Below are positions 33,717-42,559 of a stretch of DNA of 64,000 bases, in pieces. The stretch's first letter is position 1. The number at the start of each line of letters is the position of its first letter. Source of the stretch: Hymenobacter wooponensis (GTDB lineage: Bacteria > Bacteroidota > Bacteroidia > Cytophagales > Hymenobacteraceae); assembly GCF_004745865.1 (NCBI RefSeq), contig NZ_SRKZ01000005.1, positions 62,001 to 126,000 of the forward strand, read 5' to 3'. Position numbers and translations under genes: made by a program. The notes below the pieces were generated by a model, which ran no database searches, had not been told where the DNA came from, and was given only the letters and a program-made list of their open reading frames with translations.

Positions 33717-34568
33717 ATGAATCCTTCACCCGCCATCGTTTGCATAGGGGAATTCCTCTGGGATATGCTGCCCGACGGCCGCCAGCCCGGAGGTGCGCCC
33801 TACAATGTGGCGGTGCAGCTGCAACGGCTAGGCCACTCGGCCCAGCTCATCAGCCGGGTTGGGGAAGATGAGTTAGGGGCCGGACTGCTAACTGTCATGG
33901 AGCAGCAGGGCTTAGACCGCCAACTGATTCAGCGCAGCCAGACCCACCTAACGGGTGTGGTAAAAGTGAACCTCACCCCGGGTCCCAGGGTGTACAAGAT
34001 TGTAGAGCCTGTGGCCTGGGATTACCTGCAGCACACCGACGAGCTGCGTGCTGCCGTGGCCGACGCACGCATGGTAGTTTACGGCTCACTAGCAGCCCGC
34101 AGTGCCACCACTCGCGAAACACTGTACCGTCTCCTGCAGGTCGCTCGGTTCAAGGTGTTCGACGTGAACTTGCGTCCGCCGCACTATACCCGCACAGTGG
34201 TAAAGTACCTCTTGCGGCAGGCCGACTTGGTAAAGCTCAGCGAGCCGGAACTAGCGGAGATTATGGGGTGGCTAGGCCAGTCGAGTGCTGAAGCCACGGC
34301 CCTCCCCTGGCTGGCGGCTCACTTCAACCTGGAGGCCGTGTGCCTGACCAAAGGCTCGGCGGGTGCTACCCTATGGTATCGCAATGAACTAATCAGCGAG
34401 GCCGGCCACCCTGCCACCGCCGCTGACTGCCTTGGTGCCAGTGATGCTTTTCTCGCCACTCTGCTCACGCACTGGGGCACTCACAGTGCCACCGAATGCT
34501 TGCGCGCGGCAGTAGCGGCCCAGCCACTAGGCCTGGCGCAGCCCGCTCACTCCGACCACTTTCCCTAG
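33717..34568 (+). CDS. PfkB family sugar kinase, fructokinase-like
   Basis: A 283-residue cytoplasmic kinase that phosphorylates a free sugar, most likely fructose by similarity. The N-terminal signature is CIGEFLWDMLPDG then PGGAPYNVAVQL, with HSAQLISRVGEDELG, and a FDVNLRPPHYT segment, all as in fructokinases. The C-terminal ATP/anion-hole motif, normally DTxGAGDAF, reads ADCLGASDAF: the catalytic Asp is kept but the second Gly is Ser and Thr is Cys. The last 30 residues also lack the usual Gly-rich helix cap. The protein may be a weakened kinase. It lies between the sugar-sensing HTCS and susC, as in fructan loci. Confidence 0.88.
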   Translation: MNPSPAIVCIGEFLWDMLPDGRQPGGAPYNVAVQLQRLGHSAQLISRVGEDELGAGLLTVMEQQGLDRQLIQRSQTHLTGVVKVNLTPGPRVYKIVEPVAWDYLQHTDELRAAVADARMVVYGSLAARSATTRETLYRLLQVARFKVFDVNLRPPHYTRTVVKYLLRQADLVKLSEPELAEIMGWLGQSSAEATALPWLAAHFNLEAVCLTKGSAGATLWYRNELISEAGHPATAADCLGASDAFLATLLTHWGTHSATECLRAAVAAQPLGLAQPAHSDHFP

Positions 34569-34680
34569 GCCTCCTCTTGGGCCTAGCCACTTCTAAGCTT
34601 CTTCCCTAATGGCTGCCCTGCATCAACCCAGTGGCAGTTCCCAGATTCCCATCAGTCCCACTTCTTAATCCCCCTCTTCT

Positions 34681-37600
34681 ATGCCGTTTTCACTACAATT
34701 CCCACACGGCTCTGGCTTCCGTAGCCGCCTTTGGCTTACGCCAGCGGTGGGCGGTGTGCTCCTTTCGGGCCTAACCCTTGCTCATCCGGCCGCCGCTGCA
34801 ACAGCCGCCTCCGCTGACACTAAGCGCGATGCCGCAGTGCTGGTAAACAGCCCCGTTAGTGGCCGCGTGGTTGACGCCAAAGGCGAAGGTCTGCCCGGCG
34901 TAACGGTGCTGCTGGAAGGCACCACCCTGGGCAGCGCCACCGATGCTACCGGCGCTTTTACCATTGCCAACGTGCCAGCCGGTTCGTACACGCTGGTCAT
35001 TTCCTCGGTGGGCTTTAACACCCAGCGCCAAGCCATTACTGTGGTTGATGGCCAGCCAACGCAGGTTGCTAGCGTGACTCTCAATGAGGACACTCAGGCC
35101 CTGAAGGAAGTAGTAGTAGTAGGCTATGGCACGCTAAGCCGCCAAGAGCTAACCACCTCGGTGGCTTCCGTTTCGGCTCCGCAAATTGAGCGTCAGCGCG
35201 TAGCAGGCTTCGACCAAGCTCTGCAAGGCCAGGCGCCCGGCGTACAGGTAACGGCTCCGACGGGTGCTCCCGGCGCGGGCATCAACGTGCGTATTCGGGG
35301 TAACAGCTCCATCACCGGCAGCAACTCGCCGTTGTACGTTATCGACGGCGTACCCGTACTCCCTACCTATGACCGAGAGTTGAGCGTGGGCAACCAAAAG
35401 CCCAATCCTCTCAACACCATCAACCCTGCCGATATTGAGTCGATTGACGTGCTCAAGGACGGTGCTGCAGCCGCCATTTACGGTGTGCGCGCCGCCAACG
35501 GGGTGGTAGTTATTACCACCAAGCGCGGTAAATCGGGCAAACCCCAAGTAGGCCTCAATGCCTACTATGGCGTGCAGGAACTCCGCAAGAAGCTAGACGT
35601 ACTAGACTCGCGCCAGTTTGCTGAGTACTACAACGAGTCGCAGATCAATGGCGGCGCGGCACCCGGCTTCACTGACCTCAACAACCTGCCCTACAACACT
35701 GACTGGCAGGATGAAGTGTACCGCACGGCGGCCATTCAGAACTACCAGCTGAACGTAAGTGGTGGCACCGATAAAACCCGCTATTATGTGGCCGGCGGCT
35801 ACTTCAAGCAGGACGGTATCATTCTGAACTCCGGCTTCGACCGTTTCAACTTCAAGCTGAACTTCGATCAGCAGGCGGGCACCAAGTTCCGGGTGGGCAC
35901 CAACATGAACATGAGCCGCACAAACACCAATGGTAGCGTGCGCAGTGAGCTAGGCCTAGGCAACTCGGGCACGGTACTCGGTACGCTGGCTCAGATTCCG
36001 ACCATCCCGGTGCGCGACGCCAACGGTGTGTACGCCACCAACCCCTTCTCGCTGTCGGACAATCCCGTTGGTAACCTACTCGAGACCAGCAACAAAGCTA
36101 TTACCAACCAGGTAATCGGCAACCTGTACGGCGAGTACGATATCCTGAAAAACCTGAAGTTCCGCTCGTCACTGGGCATCGATTTCCGGACCCAGCTCGA
36201 GAACGAATTTATCACCCGCAACTACCCCGGCACGTCGCGGGCCGATGCTTCTACGCGGGGTAGTGGCCGTACTGGCACCACCCAGCAGACAATTTGGCTG
36301 TGGGAAAACACGGTAACCTATAACCCCACCTTGGGCGAGAAGCACAACCTGCAACTGTTGGCTGGCCAGTCGGTGCAAGAGTCAAACCGCTTCGCTTCCA
36401 ATGCTTCGGTGCGCGGCTATGCTTCCAATGCAGTGCCCTACCTCTCGGCCGGCACGGAGCGCCTTGGCACCAGCAGCTATGAGGAAGAATGGGGCCTGAC
36501 CAGCTTGTTCGCCCGCGCCATCTATAGCTTCGACGACCGGTACCTGGCCACCCTGAGCTTGCGCCAGGATGGCACCAGCCGCTTCGACCAGCACTATGGC
36601 TATTTCCCGGCCGTGGCCCTGGGCTGGCGCATTTCCAAGGAAGCGTTCTTCCCCCAAAACACGCCCATTTCTGATCTGAAACTGCGCGGCAGCTTTGGTA
36701 TCAATGGTAACCAGGAGCTGGGCTACACTTACCAGCGCTTTAGCTCCTATAGCGCCGGCTCTAACTACGCGGGCAGCGGCGGCACTATCCAGGGTGGCAT
36801 TCGCCCCGACCGCATCGGTAACCGCGGGTTGAAGTGGGAAACCTCCAAGCAGTATGACCTGGGCCTCGACTTGGGCATGTTCAACGACCGGCTCACGTTC
36901 AACTTCGATGCCTACCGTAAGCGCTCAAATAACCTGCTCCTGAGCGTGCCACTTGCTCCCAGCACCGGCGCCGAAATTCTAGATATTATTCAGAACGTAG
37001 GTACTGTTGAGAACAAAGGCCTTGAATTTAACCTGGCTACCACCAACGTACAAGGTGAAAACGGCGGCTTTAGCTGGACCACTAACCTAAACGCCTCACT
37101 TAACCGCAATAAGGTTATTGACCTGGGCACCTTGGTGAACGACCAGAACCAGGCGGTTCCTCGCACTATTATTGGCGGCAACAGCATCACGCAAAACGGG
37201 CAACCGCTGGGCGTGTTCTATGGCCACCAAGTGCAGGGCATCTTCCAGTCGGCGGATGAAATCAAAGCGGCACCCACCCAGCCAGGCAACCCCAAACCGG
37301 GTGATATCCGCTTCGTGGACGTGAACGGCGACAACAAGATTGACAACAACGACCGCACCATCATCGGCAACCCCAACCCCAAAGTAATTGGGGGCGTGAC
37401 CAACACCTTCACGTTCAAGGGCCTTGATCTGAGCGTGTTCTTCCAGGGCAGCTTCGGCAATGACATTTACAATGCCAACCGCCAGGCGCTGGAGTCGTTG
37501 ACTGGTCCGGTTAACCAGCTCACCACGGTGCTCGACCGTTGGACGCCCACCAACACCAACACCAACATTCCGCGGGCAGTCTTCAACGACCCCAACAACA

Positions 37601-37878
37601 ACGGCCGCTTCTCCTCGCGTTGGATTGAGGATGGTAGCTACTTGCGCCTGAAAAACCTGACCCTGGGCTATACCCTGCCCACCGGCCTCACCAGCAAGGC
37701 CCGAGTAGCCAGCCTACGCTTATACGTGAGCGGTCAGAACCTGATTACCTGGACGGACTACTCGGGTTACGACCCAGAAGTAAGCGCCGACCCTTTCTCT
37801 TCCACCAGCATCGGTCGCGACTTCGGCGTGTACCCCCAATCCCGCACTTACACTGTTGGCCTGAACGCCACCTTCTAA
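34681..37878 (+). CDS. SusC/RagA family TonB-linked outer membrane transporter (locus 1)
   Basis: A 1065-residue outer membrane beta-barrel that imports oligosaccharides using TonB energy. After an N-terminal signal (SRLWLTPAVGGVLLSGLT) comes a carboxypeptidase-D regulatory-like domain (VSGRVVDAKGEGLPGVTVLL), the SusC signature VVVGYGTLSRQELTTSVASV with the plug (PLYVIDGVPV, ESIDVLKDGAAAAIYG, NGVVVITTKRGKSG), and a 22-strand barrel ending in YTVGLNATF. It forms a complex with the SusD lipoprotein encoded 20 bp downstream. The extended signal region is longer than usual. Substrate is not readable from the sequence; the neighbouring GH30 and GH5 genes suggest beta-glucan. Confidence 0.96.
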   Translation: MPFSLQFPHGSGFRSRLWLTPAVGGVLLSGLTLAHPAAAATAASADTKRDAAVLVNSPVSGRVVDAKGEGLPGVTVLLEGTTLGSATDATGAFTIANVPAGSYTLVISSVGFNTQRQAITVVDGQPTQVASVTLNEDTQALKEVVVVGYGTLSRQELTTSVASVSAPQIERQRVAGFDQALQGQAPGVQVTAPTGAPGAGINVRIRGNSSITGSNSPLYVIDGVPVLPTYDRELSVGNQKPNPLNTINPADIESIDVLKDGAAAAIYGVRAANGVVVITTKRGKSGKPQVGLNAYYGVQELRKKLDVLDSRQFAEYYNESQINGGAAPGFTDLNNLPYNTDWQDEVYRTAAIQNYQLNVSGGTDKTRYYVAGGYFKQDGIILNSGFDRFNFKLNFDQQAGTKFRVGTNMNMSRTNTNGSVRSELGLGNSGTVLGTLAQIPTIPVRDANGVYATNPFSLSDNPVGNLLETSNKAITNQVIGNLYGEYDILKNLKFRSSLGIDFRTQLENEFITRNYPGTSRADASTRGSGRTGTTQQTIWLWENTVTYNPTLGEKHNLQLLAGQSVQESNRFASNASVRGYASNAVPYLSAGTERLGTSSYEEEWGLTSLFARAIYSFDDRYLATLSLRQDGTSRFDQHYGYFPAVALGWRISKEAFFPQNTPISDLKLRGSFGINGNQELGYTYQRFSSYSAGSNYAGSGGTIQGGIRPDRIGNRGLKWETSKQYDLGLDLGMFNDRLTFNFDAYRKRSNNLLLSVPLAPSTGAEILDIIQNVGTVENKGLEFNLATTNVQGENGGFSWTTNLNASLNRNKVIDLGTLVNDQNQAVPRTIIGGNSITQNGQPLGVFYGHQVQGIFQSADEIKAAPTQPGNPKPGDIRFVDVNGDNKIDNNDRTIIGNPNPKVIGGVTNTFTFKGLDLSVFFQGSFGNDIYNANRQALESLTGPVNQLTTVLDRWTPTNTNTNIPRAVFNDPNNNGRFSSRWIEDGSYLRLKNLTLGYTLPTGLTSKARVASLRLYVSGQNLITWTDYSGYDPEVSADPFSSTSIGRDFGVYPQSRTYTVGLNATF

Positions 37879-37897
37879 GCTGAGCTCTGCCCTTCCC

Positions 37898-39379
37898 ATG
37901 AAAAAGATACTAATCCCCGTTTTTGCATTGGCTCTGCTAGGTAGCTGCGACGTCTTGGACAAGCAACCTCTGCCAAGTATTGCCCCCGAAAACTTCTTCC
38001 AGAACGCCGACGACGCCGAAGCGGCCATCACGGCGGCTTACGATGCCCTACAGGCCACCGGCCTCTACAGCCAAGACCTGGTAGTAGTGGGCGAGATGCC
38101 TTCCGATAACTGCACCAGCACCAACGGCGATGTGACCACACTGGACCGCATCAACTGGACGCCCACCACCAGCCAGGTAAACAACATCTGGCGTGCCTCC
38201 TACATCGGCATCAACCGCGCCAACGCCGTGCTGAAGTACGTGCCGAACGTGAACATGCCCGCCGAGCGGAAAAACCAAATTCTGGGTGAGGCCTACTTCC
38301 TGCGGGCCCTGCACTACTACAACCTGGTGAAGTTGTATGGAGCCGTGCCTCTGCGTCTCGAGCCCACTGAAACCGGTGATCCGGCGGTTGTGGCCCTGCC
38401 CCGCACCTCGTCGGAAACGGTGTACGCGCAGATTGTTACCGACCTGACCACAGCCGATGGCCTGGCCCCGGCCACCAACACCAACCGCATTACTAAAGGA
38501 GCCGTGAATGCTCTGCTGGCGAAGGTGTACCTCACGCAGCGCCAGTGGGCCCAAGCCGTAACGGCTGCCAACAAGGTGATCAGCTCCGGCACGTACTCGC
38601 TGCTGCCCAACTTCAAGGGCTTGTTCCCGGCAGAAAACAAGGCTCCAGAGACTATCCTGGAAGTGCAGAACCAAGGCAACGCCGACGGCAACAACATCCT
38701 GCCCGACCTGTTACTGCCCTCTCCTCCCGCAACCTACTCATTCCCGAAATTCAACATTCCGACTGCTGAGTTGCTCCAATTCGCCGATACGTCGTCGGTG
38801 CTGCCGGGTGGAACCCGCAAGCCCAACGCTGATAAGCGCTGGACGCTGGTAGGCCGCACCAACGCGGGCCGCGACTACGCCAGCTTCGTGTACAGCACCA
38901 GCAGCACGGCCAACGACCGGGGAGCCTTCGTGTACAAGTGGCCCGGTGCACCCAATGCTTTTAACAGCCCCGACAACACCTACATTCTGCGTTACGCCGA
39001 TGTGCTGTTGATCTACGCAGAGGCGGCTAACGAGCAGGGTGGCCCGTCGGCTGATGTGCTGGACAAGCTTAATCTGATCCGGACTCGGGCTGGTTTGCTC
39101 CCCCTGACCTCGGCTTCGCCCCAGTACGCCAGCAAAAAAGCAATGCGTGATGAAATTGACCGTCAGCGCCGCCTGGAGCTCGCCTTTGAGGGTGAGCGGT
39201 GGTACGATTTGCTGCGCTACGCCCGCCACAACCAAGTGGAGGCCGGTGCCCATACGATTACGGCGCTGGATCTAATTCAGGAGAAGCTGACGCGCCCGGA
39301 TGTGAATTACCTGTTGTTCCCCATCCCGCAGGGTGAGATTAACAACAACGCTCAGCTCCAGCAAAACCCTGGTTATTAA
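37898..39379 (+). CDS. SusD/RagB family glycan-binding lipoprotein (locus 1)
   Basis: A 493-residue surface lipoprotein that caps the SusC barrel and binds incoming glycan. Lipoprotein signal MKKILIPVFALALLGSC (Cys17). The N-terminal SusD-like part (FFQNADDAEAAITAAYDALQ) and TPR helices (RALHYYNLVKLYGAVPL, NALLAKVYLTQRQWAQAV) are clear. The C-terminal SusD/RagB domain shows RYADVLLIYAEAANE, NLIRTRAGL and FEGERWYDLLRYARHN, ending in LFPIPQGEINNNAQLQQNPGY, the family's standard terminus. It directly follows susC and is followed by a terminator. Confidence 0.96.
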   Translation: MKKILIPVFALALLGSCDVLDKQPLPSIAPENFFQNADDAEAAITAAYDALQATGLYSQDLVVVGEMPSDNCTSTNGDVTTLDRINWTPTTSQVNNIWRASYIGINRANAVLKYVPNVNMPAERKNQILGEAYFLRALHYYNLVKLYGAVPLRLEPTETGDPAVVALPRTSSETVYAQIVTDLTTADGLAPATNTNRITKGAVNALLAKVYLTQRQWAQAVTAANKVISSGTYSLLPNFKGLFPAENKAPETILEVQNQGNADGNNILPDLLLPSPPATYSFPKFNIPTAELLQFADTSSVLPGGTRKPNADKRWTLVGRTNAGRDYASFVYSTSSTANDRGAFVYKWPGAPNAFNSPDNTYILRYADVLLIYAEAANEQGGPSADVLDKLNLIRTRAGLLPLTSASPQYASKKAMRDEIDRQRRLELAFEGERWYDLLRYARHNQVEAGAHTITALDLIQEKLTRPDVNYLLFPIPQGEINNNAQLQQNPGY

Positions 39380-39387
39380 TCGTTTTC

Positions 39388-39421
39388 CGGCCCGGCTGTC
39401 TGCAAGCTGCCGGGCCGTTTT
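39388..39421 (+). terminator. Terminator after susD (locus 1)
   Basis: A 9-bp perfect stem (CGGCCCGGC with GCCGGGCCG, 39388-39396 and 39409-39417) with a 12-base loop, followed by TTTTGG. It separates susCD from the transporter and hydrolase genes. Confidence 0.8.
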
Positions 39422-39434
39422 GGTTACTACTGGC

Positions 39435-39462
39435 AAGTGGCCTAGAATTCACTAGGCCACTT
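39435..39462. repeat. Inverted pair of the GTGGCCTAG motif
   Basis: AAGTGGCCTAG and CTAGGCCACTT (11-bp perfect arms) flank a 6-base spacer. It is one of several places where two copies of the window-wide motif face each other between genes. Confidence 0.6.
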
Positions 39463-39588
39463 ACTAGATGATTTCGCTCCGCTGAATCCGCTAGAGCCAG
39501 CGGAGTTCCTGGGCCGGCCCTGCGATTAGGGGACGCGGGCCGGCCACTCGGGAACCACCCTTCTTTCCTCTCTTCCCCTACTGTTTGT

Positions 39589-40854
39589 ATGGCTGCTCCC
39601 ATTTCCGCATCCACGTTACCCCGGCCGGAGGCCACCACCGCAGACGGGCAAACCCCGCGCTATACCTCGGCGCTGGCGTCCCTCACGGTGCTGTTTTTCA
39701 TGATGGGCTTTATTACCTGTCTGAACGACATCCTAATTCCGTATCTCAAGGCTATTTTCAGCCTCAGCTATACTCAAGCCAACTTCATTAACCTCTGCTT
39801 CTTCGGGGCCTACTTTGTAATGGGCATTCCGGCGGGCAAGCTGGTGAAGCGTATTGGCTACAAGGGCGGCATGCTCGTGGGCTTTCTGATTGCCGCGCTC
39901 GGTGCCTTCCTGTTTTACCCCGCGGCCGAGAGCCGCTCCTATGGTCTGTTTCTGGGCGCGTTGTTCGTGCTGGCTACCGGCGTGGTACTGCTGCAGGTGG
40001 CCGGCAACCCCTACGTATCCATACTAGGCCCGGCCCGCTCGGCGCCAGCCCGCCTTACGCTCACGCAGGCCTTTAACTCCCTGGGCACCACGGTAGCACC
40101 TTTGCTGGGTGCAGCCCTGATCCTGTCGAACCTGCCCGATTTGGAGTCGGCCTCTACGGCTGCCATTGATGTGCGGGCTGTGCAGGTGCCTTACCTGTGC
40201 ATTGGGGCCGTGCTCATTGTCATTAGCGTGCTGCTAGGCCTGCTTAAGCTGCCCAAGATTACCCTCGAGCAGACCGAGGAAGACCCTAACCGTCGGGCGT
40301 GGCATTACCGCCACTTGGTATTCGGTGTGATTGGCATTTTCGCCTACGTGGGTGGTGAGGTAGCCATTGGCTCGCACATCGTTAGCTACCTAGGCCACCC
40401 CGATATCATGGGTCTGTCGCCCAAACTGGCCGGCGACAAGGTGGCCTACTACTGGGGTGGCGCCATGGTGGGCCGCTTCCTGGGCGCTTACCTGCTCAAC
40501 AAGTTTAACCCCGGCCGCCTGTTGGCCTTCAATGCCGTTGGGGCCGTGGTGCTGGTGCTCATCTCTATCAGCACGCGCGGTGAAGTAGCCATGTGGAGCC
40601 TGCTGGCCGTGGGCCTAATGAACTCCATCATGTTTGCTACCATCTTCACCTTAGCCGTAGCGGGCTTGGGCTCCAACACCGAAGAAGCTTCGGGCCTACT
40701 GAACGTGGGTATTGTGGGCGGGGCCGTAGTGCCACTGCTCTTTGGGCTGGTGGCCGATGCCAGCTCCCTGCGTTGGGCCTTTGTGCTGCCCATTCTGTGC
40801 TACGTGTACATCTTGTGGTATGGCCTACGGGGCCACCGCCCAAGCCAGGCCTAA
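39589..40854 (+). CDS. FucP-like sugar MFS transporter
   Basis: A 421-residue inner membrane symporter with 12 predicted helices. It matches the FucP/GluP group of the major facilitator superfamily: LTVLFFMMGFITCLNDILIP as helix 1 with the conserved Asn-Asp, NLCFFGAYFVMGIPAGKLV as helix 2, QVAGNPYVSILGP, and LTLTQAFNSLGTTVAPLLGA in helix 5. These proton-coupled carriers move fucose, glucose, galactose or fructose. In this locus it would carry the monosaccharide released in the periplasm. The first 25 residues are polar and Thr/Ala-rich. The GH30 gene follows after 57 bp and is probably in the same transcript. Confidence 0.93.
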   Translation: MAAPISASTLPRPEATTADGQTPRYTSALASLTVLFFMMGFITCLNDILIPYLKAIFSLSYTQANFINLCFFGAYFVMGIPAGKLVKRIGYKGGMLVGFLIAALGAFLFYPAAESRSYGLFLGALFVLATGVVLLQVAGNPYVSILGPARSAPARLTLTQAFNSLGTTVAPLLGAALILSNLPDLESASTAAIDVRAVQVPYLCIGAVLIVISVLLGLLKLPKITLEQTEEDPNRRAWHYRHLVFGVIGIFAYVGGEVAIGSHIVSYLGHPDIMGLSPKLAGDKVAYYWGGAMVGRFLGAYLLNKFNPGRLLAFNAVGAVVLVLISISTRGEVAMWSLLAVGLMNSIMFATIFTLAVAGLGSNTEEASGLLNVGIVGGAVVPLLFGLVADASSLRWAFVLPILCYVYILWYGLRGHRPSQA

Positions 40855-40911
40855 TCCTTCTGTATTATCCGGAGCCATCAAGCTCCTCCCTCCTTTCACC
40901 ACCCGTTCTGC

Positions 40912-42348
40912 ATGTCCCTGCTCTCCAAACAAACTCTCTCCCTGGCTCTGCTGCTGGGCTTAGGCCTGGGCACCAGCTGCCAGCGCATACCCCAGTCCGG
41001 CACTTCGTCGGCATCTGTTAAGAAAGGCACCGCGGCTTTTTGGCTTACTAATCCTGATAAGTCAGTGCTGTTCCAGTCGCAAACGGCTCCCACCTGGACT
41101 ACCAACGCCGCAACGGGCGCCGTCATTGAAGTAGACGACAAGCAGACGTTCCAAACCATTGATGGCTTTGGCTATTGCCTGACGGGCGGCAGCGCCGAGC
41201 TGTTGCACCGCATGACGCCTGCGGCCCGGACGGCCATCCTGAAGGAACTGTTCGCTACCGATGGCAACAATATTGGGGTGAGCTACCTGCGCCTGAGCAT
41301 TGGGGCCTCTGACCTCGATGCCACTGTGTTCAGCTACGATGACTTGCCCGAGGGGCAGACTGACCCCACGCTGGCGAAGTTCAGCCTGGCGCCCGATAAG
41401 CAGCACCTGATTCCGGTGCTCAAGGAGATTCTGGCCATTAACCCCAGCATCAAGATTCTCGGTTCGCCCTGGTCTCCGCCTACCTGGATGAAGACCAACG
41501 GCAACTCCAAGGGCGGCTCGCTGAAGCCCGAGTTTTACGACGCGTATGCCCGCTACTTTGCCAAGTACGTGCAGGGCATGAAGGCCGAGGGAATCCGAAT
41601 TGATGCTATTACGGTGCAGAACGAGCCCCTTCACCCCGGCAACAACCCCAGCCTGCTCATGCTGGCCGAGCAGCAGGCCGAGTTTGTGAAGAAGAACCTG
41701 GGCCCCACGTTCAAGAAGGAGAAAATCGACACGAAGATTATCGTGTACGACCACAACGCCGACCGCCCCGATTACCCTCTGACCATCCTCAACGACTCCG
41801 AGGCTAAGCAGTACGTGGATGGCTCGGCCTTTCACCTCTATGCCGGCCCCATTGATGCCCTGAGCAAGGTGCACGACGCTCACCCCGACAAAAACCTCTA
41901 CTTCACGGAGCAGTGGGTGGGATCGAAAAGTCAGTTCGCCGAGAACCTGCCCTGGCACATGCGCACGCTCATCATTGGCGCTACCCGCAACTGGGCCCGC
42001 ACCGTGCTGGAGTGGAACCTGGCCGCCGATCCGCAGCAGAACCCCCACACGCCCGGCGGCTGCACCGAGTGCCGTGGTGCCCTCACCCTCGATGGCAACA
42101 ACGTAACCCGCGAGGATGCCTATTACATCATTGCCCACGCCAGCAAATTCGTGCGGCCCGGCTCCGTGCGCATTGGCTCCACCACCTCCGAAACCCTGCC
42201 CAATGTGGCCTACAAAACGCCCAGCGGCCAGCGCGTGGTAATTGTGCAGAACAACTCCAAAGAAACCCAGGCCTTTAGCCTTCGCCACGCGGGCAAGACC
42301 CTCAGCACCACGCTCAACGCGGGTGCCGCCGGTACCTACGTGTGGTAA
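40912..42348 (+). CDS. GH30 glycoside hydrolase, lipoprotein (first of three)
   Basis: A 478-residue family 30 enzyme, probably an endo- or exo-beta-1,6-glucanase by similarity in style to GH30_3 enzymes. Lipoprotein signal with LGLGTSC (Cys23). The TIM barrel carries the acid/base Glu238 in TVQNEPLHPG and the nucleophile Glu333 in YFTEQWVG; SPWSPPTWMKTN and DGSAFHLYAGP are family landmarks. The C-terminal beta-domain (VRPGSVRIGS, VVIVQNNSKETQAFSL) completes the fold. It is closely similar to the second GH30 (44858-46318), including an HTPGGCTEC segment with two Cys, indicating a local duplication. It is probably anchored in the periplasm or on the cell surface. Confidence 0.93.
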   Translation: MSLLSKQTLSLALLLGLGLGTSCQRIPQSGTSSASVKKGTAAFWLTNPDKSVLFQSQTAPTWTTNAATGAVIEVDDKQTFQTIDGFGYCLTGGSAELLHRMTPAARTAILKELFATDGNNIGVSYLRLSIGASDLDATVFSYDDLPEGQTDPTLAKFSLAPDKQHLIPVLKEILAINPSIKILGSPWSPPTWMKTNGNSKGGSLKPEFYDAYARYFAKYVQGMKAEGIRIDAITVQNEPLHPGNNPSLLMLAEQQAEFVKKNLGPTFKKEKIDTKIIVYDHNADRPDYPLTILNDSEAKQYVDGSAFHLYAGPIDALSKVHDAHPDKNLYFTEQWVGSKSQFAENLPWHMRTLIIGATRNWARTVLEWNLAADPQQNPHTPGGCTECRGALTLDGNNVTREDAYYIIAHASKFVRPGSVRIGSTTSETLPNVAYKTPSGQRVVIVQNNSKETQAFSLRHAGKTLSTTLNAGAAGTYVW

Positions 42349-42364
42349 ACCCGCTTTCCCTATT

Positions 42365-42397
42365 ATCGGCTAGGCCACTAGCAGTGGCCTAGCCGAT
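42365..42397. repeat. 15-bp inverted repeat built on the CTAGGCCAC motif
   Basis: ATCGGCTAGGCCACT pairs perfectly with AGTGGCCTAGCCGAT around a 3-base loop (AGC). It lies 17 bp after the GH30 stop and may act as a 3-prime hairpin; the following bases are A-rich rather than T-rich, so termination on the plus strand is uncertain. Confidence 0.55.
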
Positions 42398-42559
42398 AAA
42401 AAATAGTACCCCCGACCTGATTACCTCTTCTCGGCCAGCTCCCCGCTCCGGGAAGAATTAAGCGCTCAAAGCGGAGCCACCTACTCTGCCACTCTCGCTG
42501 ACTCTCCGGCCTCCCAAGGGCCCGTTAGTACTTTTTATCACAACCAAAACCCCACCACC

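Noticed and set aside
41062..42288. 408-codon minus-strand open frame antisense to the first GH30
   Set aside because: Same reason: the GH30 on the plus strand has signal peptide and both catalytic Glu residues.
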